From Mesostigma viride (lineage: Eukaryota; Streptophyta; Mesostigmatophyceae; Mesostigmatales; Mesostigmataceae): a DNA stretch of 64,000 nucleotides. Positions 34,620 to 58,925 of this stretch are shown piece by piece. The translations under genes were made by a program, and so were the position numbers. The stretch lies in contig RPFO01000645.1 of NCBI GenBank assembly GCA_009746045.1, positions 324,185-388,184 on the forward strand, read 5' to 3'. Position 1 is the first letter of the stretch. Every line of letters starts with the position of its first letter. Below the pieces are notes generated by a model. That model was not told where the DNA came from. It did no database searches and saw only the letters and a list, made by a program, of their open reading frames with translations.

Positions 34620-35760
34620 TGCATGGGCCCGCGCCCCCCCGCCCCCCCGCCGCTTCACCCCGAGACGGCCGCCCGTCTCAGTGTTGCTGGACCCCCGGCC
34701 CCGCCGCCTAGCTGCGGCGCCCTCGATCCACCGGCTCGGCCGCGGACTACCAAGTCCCCGCCTTGCACTGATGAAGGAGCCCGGCTGCCCGTGCCGTCAA
34801 TGCCACCGGCGACGTCGTCTGACCCCTTCACTTTGGAGGAATTGGACGGCGCCCTTCAGTGCTCGCTTGTGGTATACGACGCGGCGGTCGGTGCCGACCG
34901 CCTAATTCGGCCGGCGAGCTGCTGAAATAGAGTCATGCACCCCTGACCCGGCGCTGGACCGCCCGTGCGCTGGAGCTTCTGCTGGCATCCTGCAAATGTG
35001 TACATCTGCATGCTCGATCTCTGCATTATCCAGCACATGCGCCTCCACCTCAGTGCTGTTTATCGTGGCATCTGCAGACGCCGCCGGCCATCCGAGTCAT
35101 GCTGCATGTACTTAAGAACCCCCCCCTGCAGAGGGTTAGATGCTGCTGACCCCGCGGTAACTATCGGGGTCAGTCTGCCGCCAGATCGCTGCGCTGAAGG
35201 TCTTCATGCATCAGTGCGCATCATTGATGCTGCACAGGCTCCGCGCTGCGCTATATAATAGCTGGACCCATGTGCACCTCAGTGGGTGATTCTCAGAATA
35301 ATCATGGGTTTAATTCCGTCGTGGCCGTATAACACTGCGATCATGGCTGTATTTGTCGCGCGCCGGCTGGTGGAGCCCGGGAAGTGTGTCGCATCTGCCC
35401 TGATGGTTTTTCGCTGCATTAGTTTAATTATAATTAAACTCGTGCTCCCGTTCGGGAGTCACGGAGCACCACCAGAGTGCTTTTTCGCTGCATGGTCTTC
35501 ATTTTTGTCTATCGACTATCACAAGGCTTTCGACACGGTCCTCAATCTGGGAGGCGCGTCTTTGGGCGCGCCATGCATCCTAGATCTGGATCGCGTGCCA
35601 CCAGCATATTTATTGCATGCATGCTGCCCGCATTCGCCGGAGCTGTTTTAGGGATTAAGGATGCAGGTGCCTTGCTGTCCAGCTATATAGTAGTGTGGAC
35701 AGTCTGCGGAAGGCAACACCCCGGCCACGTCTGTCCCCACCATTGATCCCCCTATTCACC
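34620..35760 (+). pseudogene. LINE reverse transcriptase fragments
   Basis: The plus strand reads SSDPFTLEELDGALQ near 34830, a typical linker motif just before LINE reverse transcriptases. It then breaks. A second piece near 35500 reads SIDYHKAFDTVLN, which is reverse transcriptase motif A. A 'ctcgtgctcccgttcgggag' hairpin word of LINE-B 3' ends sits between them at about 35435. This looks like two or more degraded insertions. Confidence 0.5.
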
Positions 35761-36185
35761 ACGGGGGGTGGGCCGGGTGGCAAGGTTGTGTCCTGTCCCT
35801 TAAAGGCCTGTCCCGGAGCCTGAGGGGTTTTAGGGGCATTCCCAGGGTTAACCCACAACCCCCAGCTGACTGCATGTACCAGTGCATATTCTTGTACATG
35901 TACACGTAGCCTCAAGTGTTTAGTCTACTATACTGGCCATCCTAATGAATTTTTACAGTAAGATCACTAAAGTGCATCTGCACCTGTGTTTTTTTTAAAA
36001 GGAACACATTTCATTCTCGGATTGCATCGTAAATTACGTCTTTAGTTGTGCACAGTAAAGATTGAACATATTTCCAAATAAATCGTTTACCTAAGTTTTA
36101 TACAATGGCATCTCAATGAGTCCATGCGAGTTTTACACATGTACAGGGAAGGTAGAGCCTGGGAGCGCAAAATTTGCTCGTGCCT
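35761..36185. other. Gene-free interval
   Basis: Nothing supported. Contains a local inverted word set around 'ccattgatccccctattcac' and AT-richer sequence from 35940. Confidence 0.3.
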
Positions 36186-36413
36186 CTACGATTGATGCAC
36201 CTCCCGATGTGGGACGTTGGCCAGGCTCCGTACACTGTGGATGCCTGCTGATGGGGTCACGAAGCCTATCATTACACCTTCATCTTTAGACTCGTAAAGG
36301 TACCCATAAGAAAACGTGTACCCACTCCCCGTACACTCCGACTTGGGGCAATAAAACCCAGAGCCCACCTGAGAGGGTCGGAACCCCTTCACTGCCTTGA
36401 GATGCCGCATCAT
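36186..36413 (-). CDS. Uncharacterised short open frame downstream of the RNR gene
   Basis: 75 codons from two adjacent ATGs at 36413/36410 to a TAG. It reads GFRPSQVGSGFYCPKSECTG and then SGYTFSYGYLYESKDEG, with two Cys in a CPKSEC arrangement. Composition looks protein-like, but no family was recognised. It lies 415 nt past the ribonucleotide reductase stop on the same strand, so it could equally be 3' UTR or an exon of another gene. Confidence 0.25.
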   Translation of the reverse strand: MMRHLKAVKGFRPSQVGSGFYCPKSECTGSGYTFSYGYLYESKDEGVMIGFVTPSAGIHSVRSLANVPHREVHQS

Positions 36414-36827
36414 GCACGTGTAGCCAAGCCATGCCTTTGAACAGGGCTGCTACTTCACAGCATTTGCGTAGCCTGACAGCAGCAGGTGCAGTTCCCTGAC
36501 AGCCCATGGCCTGCAACCCAGACCGTCAATAAATGAAGTGCTGGTCAGCAGACTCATCAGTGCATCGAACTGGCCCACTGCATGCGATGAGCATCTTGGC
36601 CGACTGATGTGCCAATTCCCTGACAAGATCCACGCCAGGGAGAGGCCCTCCAAGATAAGGGCAGACAAGGAGTGCTGGATGGTGCGGATGCCAGTGCTAG
36701 CGAGGCAGCACGTTCTGTGGGTTGTCGAAGCCTGCTGCCTTGGGCGTTGCCCGTATTCTTGAGAGAAGCCGCATCTGACTGGATGGCGTCACCAGACGTA
36801 ACAGCCGCAGGCACGCCACCCGTCCTC

Positions 36828-43970
<7,143 letters not shown>

Positions 43971-44840
43971 GGTGTCTAGGTGTATGCCGTCTCTTTTTTA
44001 AATTAGAACCAGCAGCGACTCCTTGCAGCGCGGTGGTGCGAGCAATGGAGGCCTTGGTCGTCCGAGTGCAGGTTGGCGCCTACCTTTTATCGCTCAAGGT
44101 CACGCGCGGGCCTTGTAGGGCAGGCAGGGTGCACCGTGCATCAAATCAGTTCAGCGGGGCCCGCAGTTGCGCGAGCCACGGAGGACCGCGTTTTCAAATG
44201 GTTTCCCGCCAGGATTTGGGCACCCAACCGCCCGCGTTTTCTCCGCGCGCCCTTGGTCAAATGACCACAGCCGTGTGAATTTGACTTTCATTTCAAACGG
44301 AAATCCATGGCGCGGCGTTTCACTGGGCGGAGAGATGTTCCGGGCTTCTGGCCGTTTATGTACCTAGGTAGAAAATTGAGAACGTGGACCAATCGTGGGT
44401 GGAACAGGGGTGGAACGATGACAAGCAAAACTAATAGTTTTTACAGTTTTAGTTGTTACCTGCCCAAAAGTCTTGCCCAAGATCACAACGGTTTTTTAGG
44501 GAAACCTGCGGCGCGGCGCCGCGGTGGAGCCGCATGCCGGCCCTCGGTGCAACCATGCCAACTTGCCAAGCAATTGCAACGATGCCATGCCATCATTGCC
44601 ATGCCATGCGTCTGTCTGCTGCCCAGCCCAGGTGCAACGACCAAAAATGCGCGGGAAGTGGTGCAGGCACGTGATTGATGTGCAGTCAAACGAGCACGGA
44701 TGAAATTTGGACAAGAAATCCAAAACGTGACTGGTCGACCTAGGCCTTGCACTTTGGAATCGACAGTCAGCGTAGGTGGCACATGGGTTTGCGCATTTGG
44801 AATTTGTGCAACCAGAGGAAAGTAGCATAATCGCATAATC
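43971..44840. promoter_or_regulatory. Shared intergenic region of divergent RNR1 and RNase H2A genes
   Basis: The 870 bp separating the two start codons contains no supported coding region. TTTCCCGCC at 44202-44210 is a perfect match to the E2F/DP consensus TTTSSCGC. GCGGGAAG at 44651-44658 is the reverse complement of CTTCCCGC, one mismatch from it. E2F control of ribonucleotide reductase genes is established in plants and animals. Bidirectional use of this promoter is inferred, and transcription start sites are unknown. Confidence 0.55.
44202..44210 (+). promoter_or_regulatory. E2F/DP-type binding motif
   Basis: TTTCCCGCC, 232 bp upstream of the RNR1 start and 631 bp upstream of the RNase H2A start. 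It matches the consensus recognised by E2F-DP dimers that drive S-phase genes. The call is sequence-based only. Confidence 0.5.
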
Positions 44841-51792
<6,952 letters not shown>

Positions 51793-52109
51793 GTGAAAGC
51801 TTTGGGGTTGCCGTAGGGCGAGAGATGCAGTGACTTGCATTCAGTGCGGGACGACTGGCAACCTACTTAGCTGGTGCCTGTTAATCCTGGTGCCCAAGTC
51901 TGCATTGTTTGTGGTCCCCGGATGGTGGAGCCAATGCGCAGACAGCCGGGCACTGACATGTGTGGAACTCTGGTTAGGCTTCCCGCATATGAACCATTCT
52001 AGACCTTCTCTAGAATCTAGACTCTAGATGGCTTTGAAGGCTAGCTATTGAAGACTTCTATCTTAGATCGAGTACTAGGGTACCGACATCGTCTGAAGCT
52101 GTTAATTTA

Positions 52110-52617
52110 CTGGGTTTTCACACTCGGGTTTTTTTCGGTCGAATTTCCGTTTTGCCCGGAAAAAAATCGACGAAACTTTTTCACACTGGGTTTTTCCGGT
52201 CCGAAACGGGAAAACGGGTCATTTCCGTTGATCCACCGTAATACCACTGAATTTGGCCACTGAAATCAGGTGGAATTCCGTGGTATTGGGTGGTAGACCC
52301 CCAAACGGGTCTACCACCCAATACCACTGGAATTCCACCCCAATTGTGGCCGGGGGGGCGCCGCGCCACACATTTTTACTTGTCTGACCCAATAGGATGC
52401 GTCCACCTGGATTCCCTTCGCATCAGGTTCGCATGCCCAGTTCTGAACATGTCCGACCAGCCCACGGAAACAGCCGTAAAAAACTTGCCATTTTTTCGCA
52501 GCCCGTACAGCGTGTCAAGCCCTTTTCCGGCGCATACCACTTTTGGCCGAAAGTCCGCCGAATTTCGCCGCAGCGTCCAAACAATTCAACCGAAAAAACC
52601 CGAGTGTGAAAACCCTG
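52110..52617. mobile_element. 508-bp MITE, PIF/Harbinger-like
   Basis: Terminal inverted repeats of about 34 bp: C[T/A]GGGTTTTCACACTCGGG at the ends, continuing through ttttttcggt[c/t]gaatt. They are flanked by the direct repeat tta (52107-52109 and 52618-52620). A 3-bp TTA/TAA target duplication is typical of PIF/Harbinger elements. Inside is a 32-bp near-perfect hairpin (52269-52339). No transposase frame. Confidence 0.75.
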
Positions 52618-52639
52618 TTATGAAGATAGTAGTATTTTA

Positions 52640-53518
52640 CCTGGAAGCCTCGGCATGGCAGGGCCCCCACCCACACTCCGCCTCTTAGACGACAACGAGG
52701 TCTACTACCCTATTTCAGGCCGCTTCAAGCTGCTCGGCAGTTGGCTTCCCGACTGCGAGGACGACCTGACGACACGGATCGGCATGGCGTGGGCGCAACT
52801 CCATGACCACCGCCGCTGGTGGAGCAACCCCGCCCTACCCCGGATCGTCAATGCTCATTCAAGGTCGTCATTCTGACGATCCTGACCGTACCTACGGCGC
52901 CAAGACCTGGACACTGACGCAGTCCTGAGCTGGAGCAACAACGCGACGGCAACGTCACCAAGATGCTGCGCAAGGCCCTTAACATCCCCTTTGGCTTGCA
53001 CATTAGTAATGAGGATTTGTATGCTGATTTGCCCTATGTGTCCCACATTATTAGGCACAGGCGCCTGGGCCTAGCCGGGCACCTTGCCCGCACAGATCAG
53101 GTAGACACATCAGATAGACTAGCTGGCACCAAACCCGCCCAGCCTGGGCGCTATGTCCTCACCTGGCGTGCCCCAGGCCGCGCGCGGCAGGGCCGCCACC
53201 CGTGGACTTTTCGTGATAGACTCGGCATGGACATGTGCTACACTATCTAGACGTGACGGGCTCACACCCGGGCAGCCTCCTGGTTTGTCTGTAATATGGA
53301 GGCAGATGGTACGCAAGGATAGATGGCAAGTTGTGATGAAGGAGACCCCCCAAGTCTGTGGGGGCTCCGCGTGTGACCGCATATGGCATTCATAGCGATT
53401 CGGGCCGCGGTGCCCACAACCCTGTAACTAGGACCTAGATAGCTTACACCATCCATTCCATTCCATGTAATTCCCCTCCCACTGAGGACTTATGCTCACG
53501 TGACGCAGTCACATGTCT
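52640..53518 (+). pseudogene. LINE-B 3' half of reverse transcriptase ORF with 3' UTR
   Basis: The plus strand reads KLLGSWLPDCEDDLTTRIGM near 52730, equivalent to the thumb/connection block of the copy at 3300-4930. Frameshifted pieces follow. Then LHISNEDLYADLPYVSHI, HRRLGLAGHLARTDQVDTS and QPGRYVLTW appear, and finally MWRQMVRKDRWQVVMKETPQ. The reverse transcriptase palm is missing, so the insertion is 5'-truncated. Confidence 0.75.
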
Positions 53519-53566
53519 ATTAATTAATTAATTAATTTTTGCTGGATTAATTAATAATTAATTAAT
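53519..53566. repeat. (TTAA)n tract joining LINE-B and LINE-A tails
   Basis: Two ttaa runs split by 'tttttgctgg'. LINE-B ends on the left (plus) and LINE-A 3' UTR begins on the right (minus). Confidence 0.8.
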
Positions 53567-53990
53567 TATCAACATCACTCCGTTGGGAGTCAATGTAGCA
53601 CATATCCCTGAGAAGGCCGGGCATATGGCTGTTAATACATCCTAGGCTACTTCCTGCAAGGGTGGGAATGTAAGCGACCCTTGCTCTAGGTGCACCAGGG
53701 CACCTGCACCCTCATAATCTTCACACTATGCCCAGCTAAGGGAGAGTATGTTATGTGGGGGAAGATCATCATGGCTATACAAGAGCTAGGGCATCGGCTT
53801 CTCGACAGAGAGCATCTCTCTGCATGGCATAGCATGGCTAAATTCTTAATGCAACATCCATGGGGGTCCCATTATAGGCATGGCTTGGCTAAGTTCTGAA
53901 GGCAACATCCATGGGGGCCATTGTGGGCGCACATGCGCGTGGGCCACATGCTAGGCTAAGCCTTACTAATCTACACTACTGGTATATATA
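53567..53990 (-). repeat. LINE-A 3' UTR, 5'-truncated insertion
   Basis: Complete-looking LINE-A 3' UTR in minus orientation, from 'cactccgttgggagtc' to 'tctacactactggtatatata'. It matches 29503-29780 and, inverted, 29020-29480. Confidence 0.65.
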
Positions 53991-54835
53991 TATTAAAAAT
54001 ATAATTACTTACAGCAGAGTGAAATCACTCAAACCGGCAAAGCAAACGCCCAGCTATAAACCTATATACAGAGCCATGTCAAAGCTCTATACTACGATAA
54101 GACCAATGGAAACGCCTAACGGGAGGAACCTAATAGCCCTGCTGCACCGCAAAATCAGCCCGCGTACGGCGGAGCATGATGTCAGCCATGGCCCGAGTCA
54201 GCGCGCCACCGACAAGCGCTGACGCCAATATGACGTCCAGGTCCGCGCCGACCATGGGGCCCGCTGGCCCTCCAGGTCCAGCCGGTCCTCCCGGAGCCGG
54301 CAACACTCCTTGAAGAAGGCGGAGGTCAGGGGCCCCATGGCCCCAAACTCCTCCAGGACAAAGGGCACCACATGCACGATGGTGCCCGACGTCGCCGTAG
54401 GCCAGGAGCTTGGCCCTCTCCGCCCGGTCCGCCGTGTAACCTGCCGTGAGGGAGGCCCCAGCCACGTGGCTAAGAGCCAAGGGCCGCGCCACCGAAACGT
54501 CAATAAGCAGATGCCGGCCACCCCCCTCAAAGTCCAGCACCACGATGTCAGGCCGGTGGTTGGGGGAATAGAAGGCAGCGCCATCCGCATCCTCGGACCG
54601 GATGTTCGCGTGGGGGAAAACCGACCGAATCATGGCGAGCACCACCGTCAGGAGGACAGTGTGCAAATACAAATACCAATTCTGATTCTGTTGGCCCCCC
54701 ATGCAGGCAAGGTAGTGAGTCCCCGTGGGATCTGGACAGCGGCTGCCCACAGCTACCACAAGGCCGCCCGGCCGGAACAAGAGGCTGCGGGGCAAATAGC
54801 TGGTGCCGGAGCGCCACCGAGTAGTGGCTGGGAGC

Positions 54836-56153
54836 CAGTGAACAGCCATACGCAATACGCAGCCATACGGGGCCCTTGTGTATGGTGTATAATACGCCAT
54901 ACGGGGTATAATACGCAAACCATACGGGGACTCTTGAAAATGCTGTTTTTTGCATGGTTCAGGGGGTTCTTCAACATTCTGACCAATCAGGCATGTTTTT
55001 TGTGTGTTCTTGCAACACCACTTGCCTTTATTTAACACATCATCACATAATATTGCCGTTGCCGTCGCTGCATGCCTACAAATACAAGCATTGTACATCT
55101 GTTGTTATTAATAATGTCTGTAAATAGCACACGGTCAGTCGGCCAACTTGCCAAAAGTAATAAGACATTGTGCCAGAAACAGACATCTTGCCTACTCGTG
55201 GTAGGCCACCATGCAATATTGATCTACATGAAGCAAGAATCCATACGGGCTGCCGACAATGTGGCTAGCGTGCAGGATACCATGCATGCCAGCAACCCGA
55301 CCCAGCTTCCCTAAACCATTAACACATATGGTACGGTGGCTGGCTAGCAGCAGCCTGCATGGCTAAATAAGGCATTTATGTGCATCGCGAGTCACACCAA
55401 ATACCCCGCAGCCTGCGACGTAATGCCTCCGGCGGCCTCTTGCACTCGCTCACTCTTGCCTCCTTCGCGTACGTAGCGCCCATGATATGGCGGGTGCTAG
55501 CCTTGCTCGGGTGGTAGAACCCGAGAATTCTGCATCCAAAAGTGTGCACGTCACTTAGCTTGTAGTTACCTGTCGGCTGCCCTTTCTTGTTGAGAGTCTG
55601 TTCTTTCACGATGTGTGTCCAGACAGTCTCGAATACGGCCTGCATCTCGTCGGCCCAGTCATCATCGTGTTCCATAGACCCACACCATCACCGTCGCTAG
55701 CCATGGTGCCTGGATGTCAATTGTGCTACGATTAAATGTTAGGTGCCAGATGCGCGCCCTTGTTGGCAGACAACATAACTTCGTCACCTAATTTCCTCGT
55801 CCTTCGTCTCCTAGACCCTAGTCCGACACGCAGCAATCTGCAGCAATGCACGTACAGTCGTACATGCACGGCCAGCTTGGCACCTGCATGTCGTTTATTT
55901 GTCGCGGAGTTCCAGGTCGCCTAGATACAGTCTAGTTCCGGCTCCACTGCCGTCCAAAATGATGCCAGAAGCTACTTCGAACGCGGTTCATACGCAAAAA
56001 ATACGCAAAAAATACGCAAAAAATACGCAATACGCAAAAAATACGCAAACCATACGCAGTGCGTATTTTTTTTCCCATACCCATACGGAAATCTTGCGTA
56101 TGGCGTATAATACGCGCCATACGGCGTATTATACGCCGTATGGCTGTTCACTG
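54836..56153. mobile_element. hAT-superfamily DNA transposon, copy 2
   Basis: 1318 bp with 17-bp terminal inverted repeats CAGTGAACAGCCATACG and an exact 8-bp target duplication ctgggagc (54828-54835 and 56154-56161). The right subterminal region has an almost perfect palindrome 'gccatacggcgtat...' near 56117-56145 and repeated 'atacgcaaaa' units. It lacks about 185 bp present in copy 1 but has a 45-bp insertion near 55888. The only notable frame is minus 55675-55376 (99 codons, start MEHDDDWADEMQAVFETVW), which is frameshifted in copy 1 and has no recognised domain. Confidence 0.88.
55376..55675 (-). CDS. Uncharacterised 99-codon frame inside hAT copy 2
   Basis: ATG to stop on the minus strand: starts MEHDDDWADEMQAVFETVW, contains TGNYKLSDVHTFGCRILGFY and ends GIWCDSRCT. 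It is not like hAT transposase domains (BED finger, catalytic core, dimerisation region). The matching region of copy 1 (1376-1560) is broken by indels. It could be a captured host exon or a remnant of an unknown element protein. Confidence 0.3.
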   Translation of the reverse strand: MEHDDDWADEMQAVFETVWTHIVKEQTLNKKGQPTGNYKLSDVHTFGCRILGFYHPSKASTRHIMGATYAKEARVSECKRPPEALRRRLRGIWCDSRCT

Positions 56154-56581
56154 CTGGGAGCCAAGGCGAATGGGGGGGCCATGGGAAGAGCACGAAGGTA
56201 CGCCGAGCCCACACTCCGCAAGGAAAGCGAGAACAGCCACGCACGTCCCTGGGCGTTGAGGTCCGCGAAAAGAGCAATCCAATCAGCCGTGTGCAGAATA
56301 CCCGCGTAGGTTTTCTGGTGTTTATCGATGACGCGAGCAGGGAATGCGGCGGGAGATTGAACGGAGGCGACCGAGGGAGTGCCGCGAGGGAGGTGGCGCT
56401 GTACCGCCTGAGCGGCACGGACGGGAGAACAGGCCTGCTGGATCTCAGCATAGGCCTCCTGGATGGCGGTGACGAAGGGCAAAGGGCTGCTGGGGTCCAG
56501 GAGGTCAGGCGCTGCCGTTGCCAAAAGGGGCAGGAGCCGGCAGCTTTCCGCCCACGACTGAGCGACGGAGCCCAAAAATGA

Positions 56582-58072
56582 CTGGTATATATATTCCTAG
56601 TCTGAGGTGGCAGAGGGGGCTGTCAGGGCTTGTGGTCAACGTGGATGACCGCCCCCCTCCAGTATACCGGCTTCCCCCTTGCGCTCTGCCGGAGCTGAAG
56701 GTAGGTCGGCCATAGCTCGCGTCGCCGCTGTTGCTGGGCCAGGGTCAAGTCGTCGTCCAGCGTGAAGCGAGTCTCCGAGAGCTTCTTGCGGCATTTAAGG
56801 AACGCCAGCTTGTCCGCCATGTACTTAAAGGTGAGGAGCACGGGTGCCGGGCCAGCCTTTCCCCGCGCGCGGGGGAGGCGGACAGCCGACATGTCCAGCT
56901 CACCAGTGAGTAACATGGGGGCAAGAATGGCGCGCTTAAATGCCTCAAGAAGGCGCGTGGAGGTCTCACCTGCCTGCTGGTCGAAGTGCTTGACGATGAC
57001 ATTGTGGCTGCGCCGGGCGATGTCGGCTTCCTCGCGAAGGTCGAGGGCTTGTTGCTTGAGTTGTGCCGAGATGGTGGAGGTGGTGGAGGTGGTGTGCTGC
57101 TTAAGCAAGTCCGCCCAGGTGGAGGGAGCATCGCCGGCCGGGCCAGCAGGAGCCGGCTGGGCGGCGATGTCCTTCACCGCCTGGGCGGTGAGGCCGGCGG
57201 TGTCATGCAAGCTCTCAAGGGCGGTGGCGGTGGCTTGAAGGCGTTGGTCGAGGTCGAGGAGCTGGGCTTTGATGTCGGCAGTGGAGGCGGAAATGGCAGT
57301 GGAGGTGGCGGTGAGGTGAGGAAGTTCAGCAGCCAGCGAACCACCCATTGCTGCGACGTCAGCAGCAAGGGGGGTCACGTGCTGCTGAAAGGCTTCCATA
57401 AGGATGGAACGGAGGGTGGGGGCGGAGATGGATGGAGCCCAGATCTCGCCGTCAGAGCGCTGGAGAAGGGAGTTGAGGATGGCGTGCTGGAGACGGGGGC
57501 GTGGGGAGCCGAAAACCATGCTGACGTTGTGCCAGCGGTTGCCGTCAGCGCAGAGGAGGCGGCCGGTGGCGTGGAGATGGAGGCACAGGTCGTAAAGCGA
57601 GGCGTAGTCCCCATAGTAGAAGATGCAGTGCATAGCACGGTCCGGGGACATGTTGGTCCAGTCGTGATCATCGACCTGGAAAGGTTGGAGCCGAAAGCGC
57701 GGTTTCGAGGGGCGTGAAGACCCTCCTGTTTGGTCGGCGGGGCGGGCGCGTTTAGGGTCAGGCGATGCCGATGGCGAGGCAGTGAGCCCGGGAGGGTTCG
57801 GGGCGAGCACCAGTGCGCGACTAGTGTCACCGCTGCCTTCCGGATCTGGCGAGGCTGCAGCCGCAGCTGCCGCATTTTCATGGGCGAGCGCATCTGCCAA
57901 ACTGCGTTGCGTCGACAGGCGTTTGCTCGTCATATATTGCGTTTTAGATGCGGAAAATTATATCAGCATGCACATGCGTCTTAGAAAGACGAAGCGATAG
58001 TGATATTCACGGCGAAATTCGGGGCTCAAACGTGAAAGTTATGAGCTCCGCCGTCAGCCATGGCTACCTCGT
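56582..58072 (-). mobile_element. LINE-A element with 5' UTR and full-length ORF1
   Basis: Minus-strand copy carrying the same 5' UTR as 27534-27668, the intact ORF1 (57933-56623) and about 20 bp of 3' UTR ('agactagggaatat'-like). It then joins LINE-C sequence at about 56578. No reverse transcriptase follows ORF1. Confidence 0.7.
56623..57933 (-). CDS. LINE-A ORF1 protein, L1 ORF1-like
   Basis: 436 residues from ATG 57933, the best-preserved LINE-A protein in the window. The N-terminal third is Ala/Ser/Pro-rich and probably disordered. A predicted helical, heptad-like segment follows (ADIKAQLLDLDQRLQATATA and the LKQQALDLREEADIARRSHN region). The C-terminal part, VIVKHFDQQAGETSTRLLEA through KYMADKLAFLKCRKKLSETR and DDDLTLAQQQRRRELWPTYL, resembles the RRM plus C-terminal RNA-binding domain of L1 ORF1 proteins (Transposase_22 type). 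It would act as nucleic-acid chaperone in the retrotransposition particle. The stop (TGA) replaces a TGG present in other copies (KPW), shortening the tail. Confidence 0.7.
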   Translation of the reverse strand: MTSKRLSTQRSLADALAHENAAAAAAASPDPEGSGDTSRALVLAPNPPGLTASPSASPDPKRARPADQTGGSSRPSKPRFRLQPFQVDDHDWTNMSPDRAMHCIFYYGDYASLYDLCLHLHATGRLLCADGNRWHNVSMVFGSPRPRLQHAILNSLLQRSDGEIWAPSISAPTLRSILMEAFQQHVTPLAADVAAMGGSLAAELPHLTATSTAISASTADIKAQLLDLDQRLQATATALESLHDTAGLTAQAVKDIAAQPAPAGPAGDAPSTWADLLKQHTTSTTSTISAQLKQQALDLREEADIARRSHNVIVKHFDQQAGETSTRLLEAFKRAILAPMLLTGELDMSAVRLPRARGKAGPAPVLLTFKYMADKLAFLKCRKKLSETRFTLDDDLTLAQQQRRRELWPTYLQLRQSARGKPVYWRGAVIHVDHKP

Positions 58073-58079
58073 GGCTCGT

Positions 58080-58490
58080 CAGCAAGGAATATAGCTGGAT
58101 TGGTGGCCATATAAAACATGCATTCTCCCAGTTATCGGGTTTTTCCTTATGTTGCATGCCTATCTCACCTCCGTAATCTATCATTCTCAATGAATATATA
58201 TTAAAAATATAAAACATGCATGCAGCAAGGCACATATATTATATGTGGGTCATATTGGCGTCAGCGCTTGTCGGTGGCGCTGTCACTCGGGCCATGGCTG
58301 ACATCATGCTCCGCCGTACGCGGGCTGATTTTGCGGTGCAGCAGGGCTATTAGGTTCCTCCCGTTAGGCGTTTCCATTGGTCTTATCGTAGTATAGAGCT
58401 TTGACATGGCTCTGTATATAAGTTTATAGCTGGGCGTTTGCTTTGGTTTGAGTGATTTCACTCTGATGTAAGTAATTATATTTTTATAAT
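58080..58490 (+). pseudogene. LINE-C 3' fragments
   Basis: 58135-58200 holds the LINE-C-type end 'ccgtaatctatcattctcaa'. 58258-58354 encodes ALVGGAVTRAMADIMLRRTR then ADFAVQQGY and a stop. 58355-58490 is a 3' UTR matching the inverted copy at 54129-53991. Only the extreme 3' end of the element is present. Confidence 0.65.
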
Positions 58491-58925
58491 ATATATGTGG
58501 GCCATGCGCCCCAAGACAGCGGAGTTTTTTCCACGATACGTGCTGCCAGCGCAGTGAAGACCGCCTCGAGGGTCAGACCGCCCCGAGGTCTGCCCGCACG
58601 TGGTCCTCGTATTGGCGGCAGCGCCTGCGATCACTCCCCCTCACTCGATCGCACCGTGGCTGATGTGTTATTCTGCCGCACCCGGGCCGACTTTGTCGCG
58701 ACCCATGCGCGATCTAGATCCCTCCCAGGCCTGCATGGTGGGCCGGCAGCGATGTGGCTGCGTGTCGTAGTTTTGTGATGTAGTTAGTTGTACCGTGTGC
58801 AGCTGCCGGCCAGCATGATCCTTGGATGTCCGTGTCAGATTACTATTTCTTCAGGGTTCTTCTTCTTTTCGGGTTTTTCCTTATGTTGCATGCCCATAGA
58901 TCTCACCTCCGTAATTTATCATTCT
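58491..58925 (+). pseudogene. LINE-C-like 3' fragment, second subfamily
   Basis: The plus strand reads RGLPARGPRIGGSACDHS and, in another frame, RTVADVLFCRTRADFVATH. It then has a 3' UTR ending 'cacctccgtaatttatcatt'. It parallels 59930-60345 closely and is truncated at its 5' end. Confidence 0.6.

Larger units (their letters stand above)
53991..56577 (-). pseudogene. LINE-C C-terminal coding region and 3' UTR, split by hAT copy 2
   Basis: Minus strand. The upstream block (56577-56154) reads MGSVAQSWAESCRLLPLL and runs to PPFALAPS. The downstream block (54835-54130) continues HYSVALRHQLFAPQPL. After a frameshift it reads CMGGQQNQNWYLYLHT, RPDIVVLDFEGGGRHLLIDV and finally MLRRTRADFAVQQGY and a stop. 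The P-D-n-IDV arrangement recalls the PD-(D/E)xK-like region downstream of some LINE reverse transcriptases. The 3' UTR is 54129-53991. An uninterrupted relative lies at 58926-60360. Confidence 0.7.
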
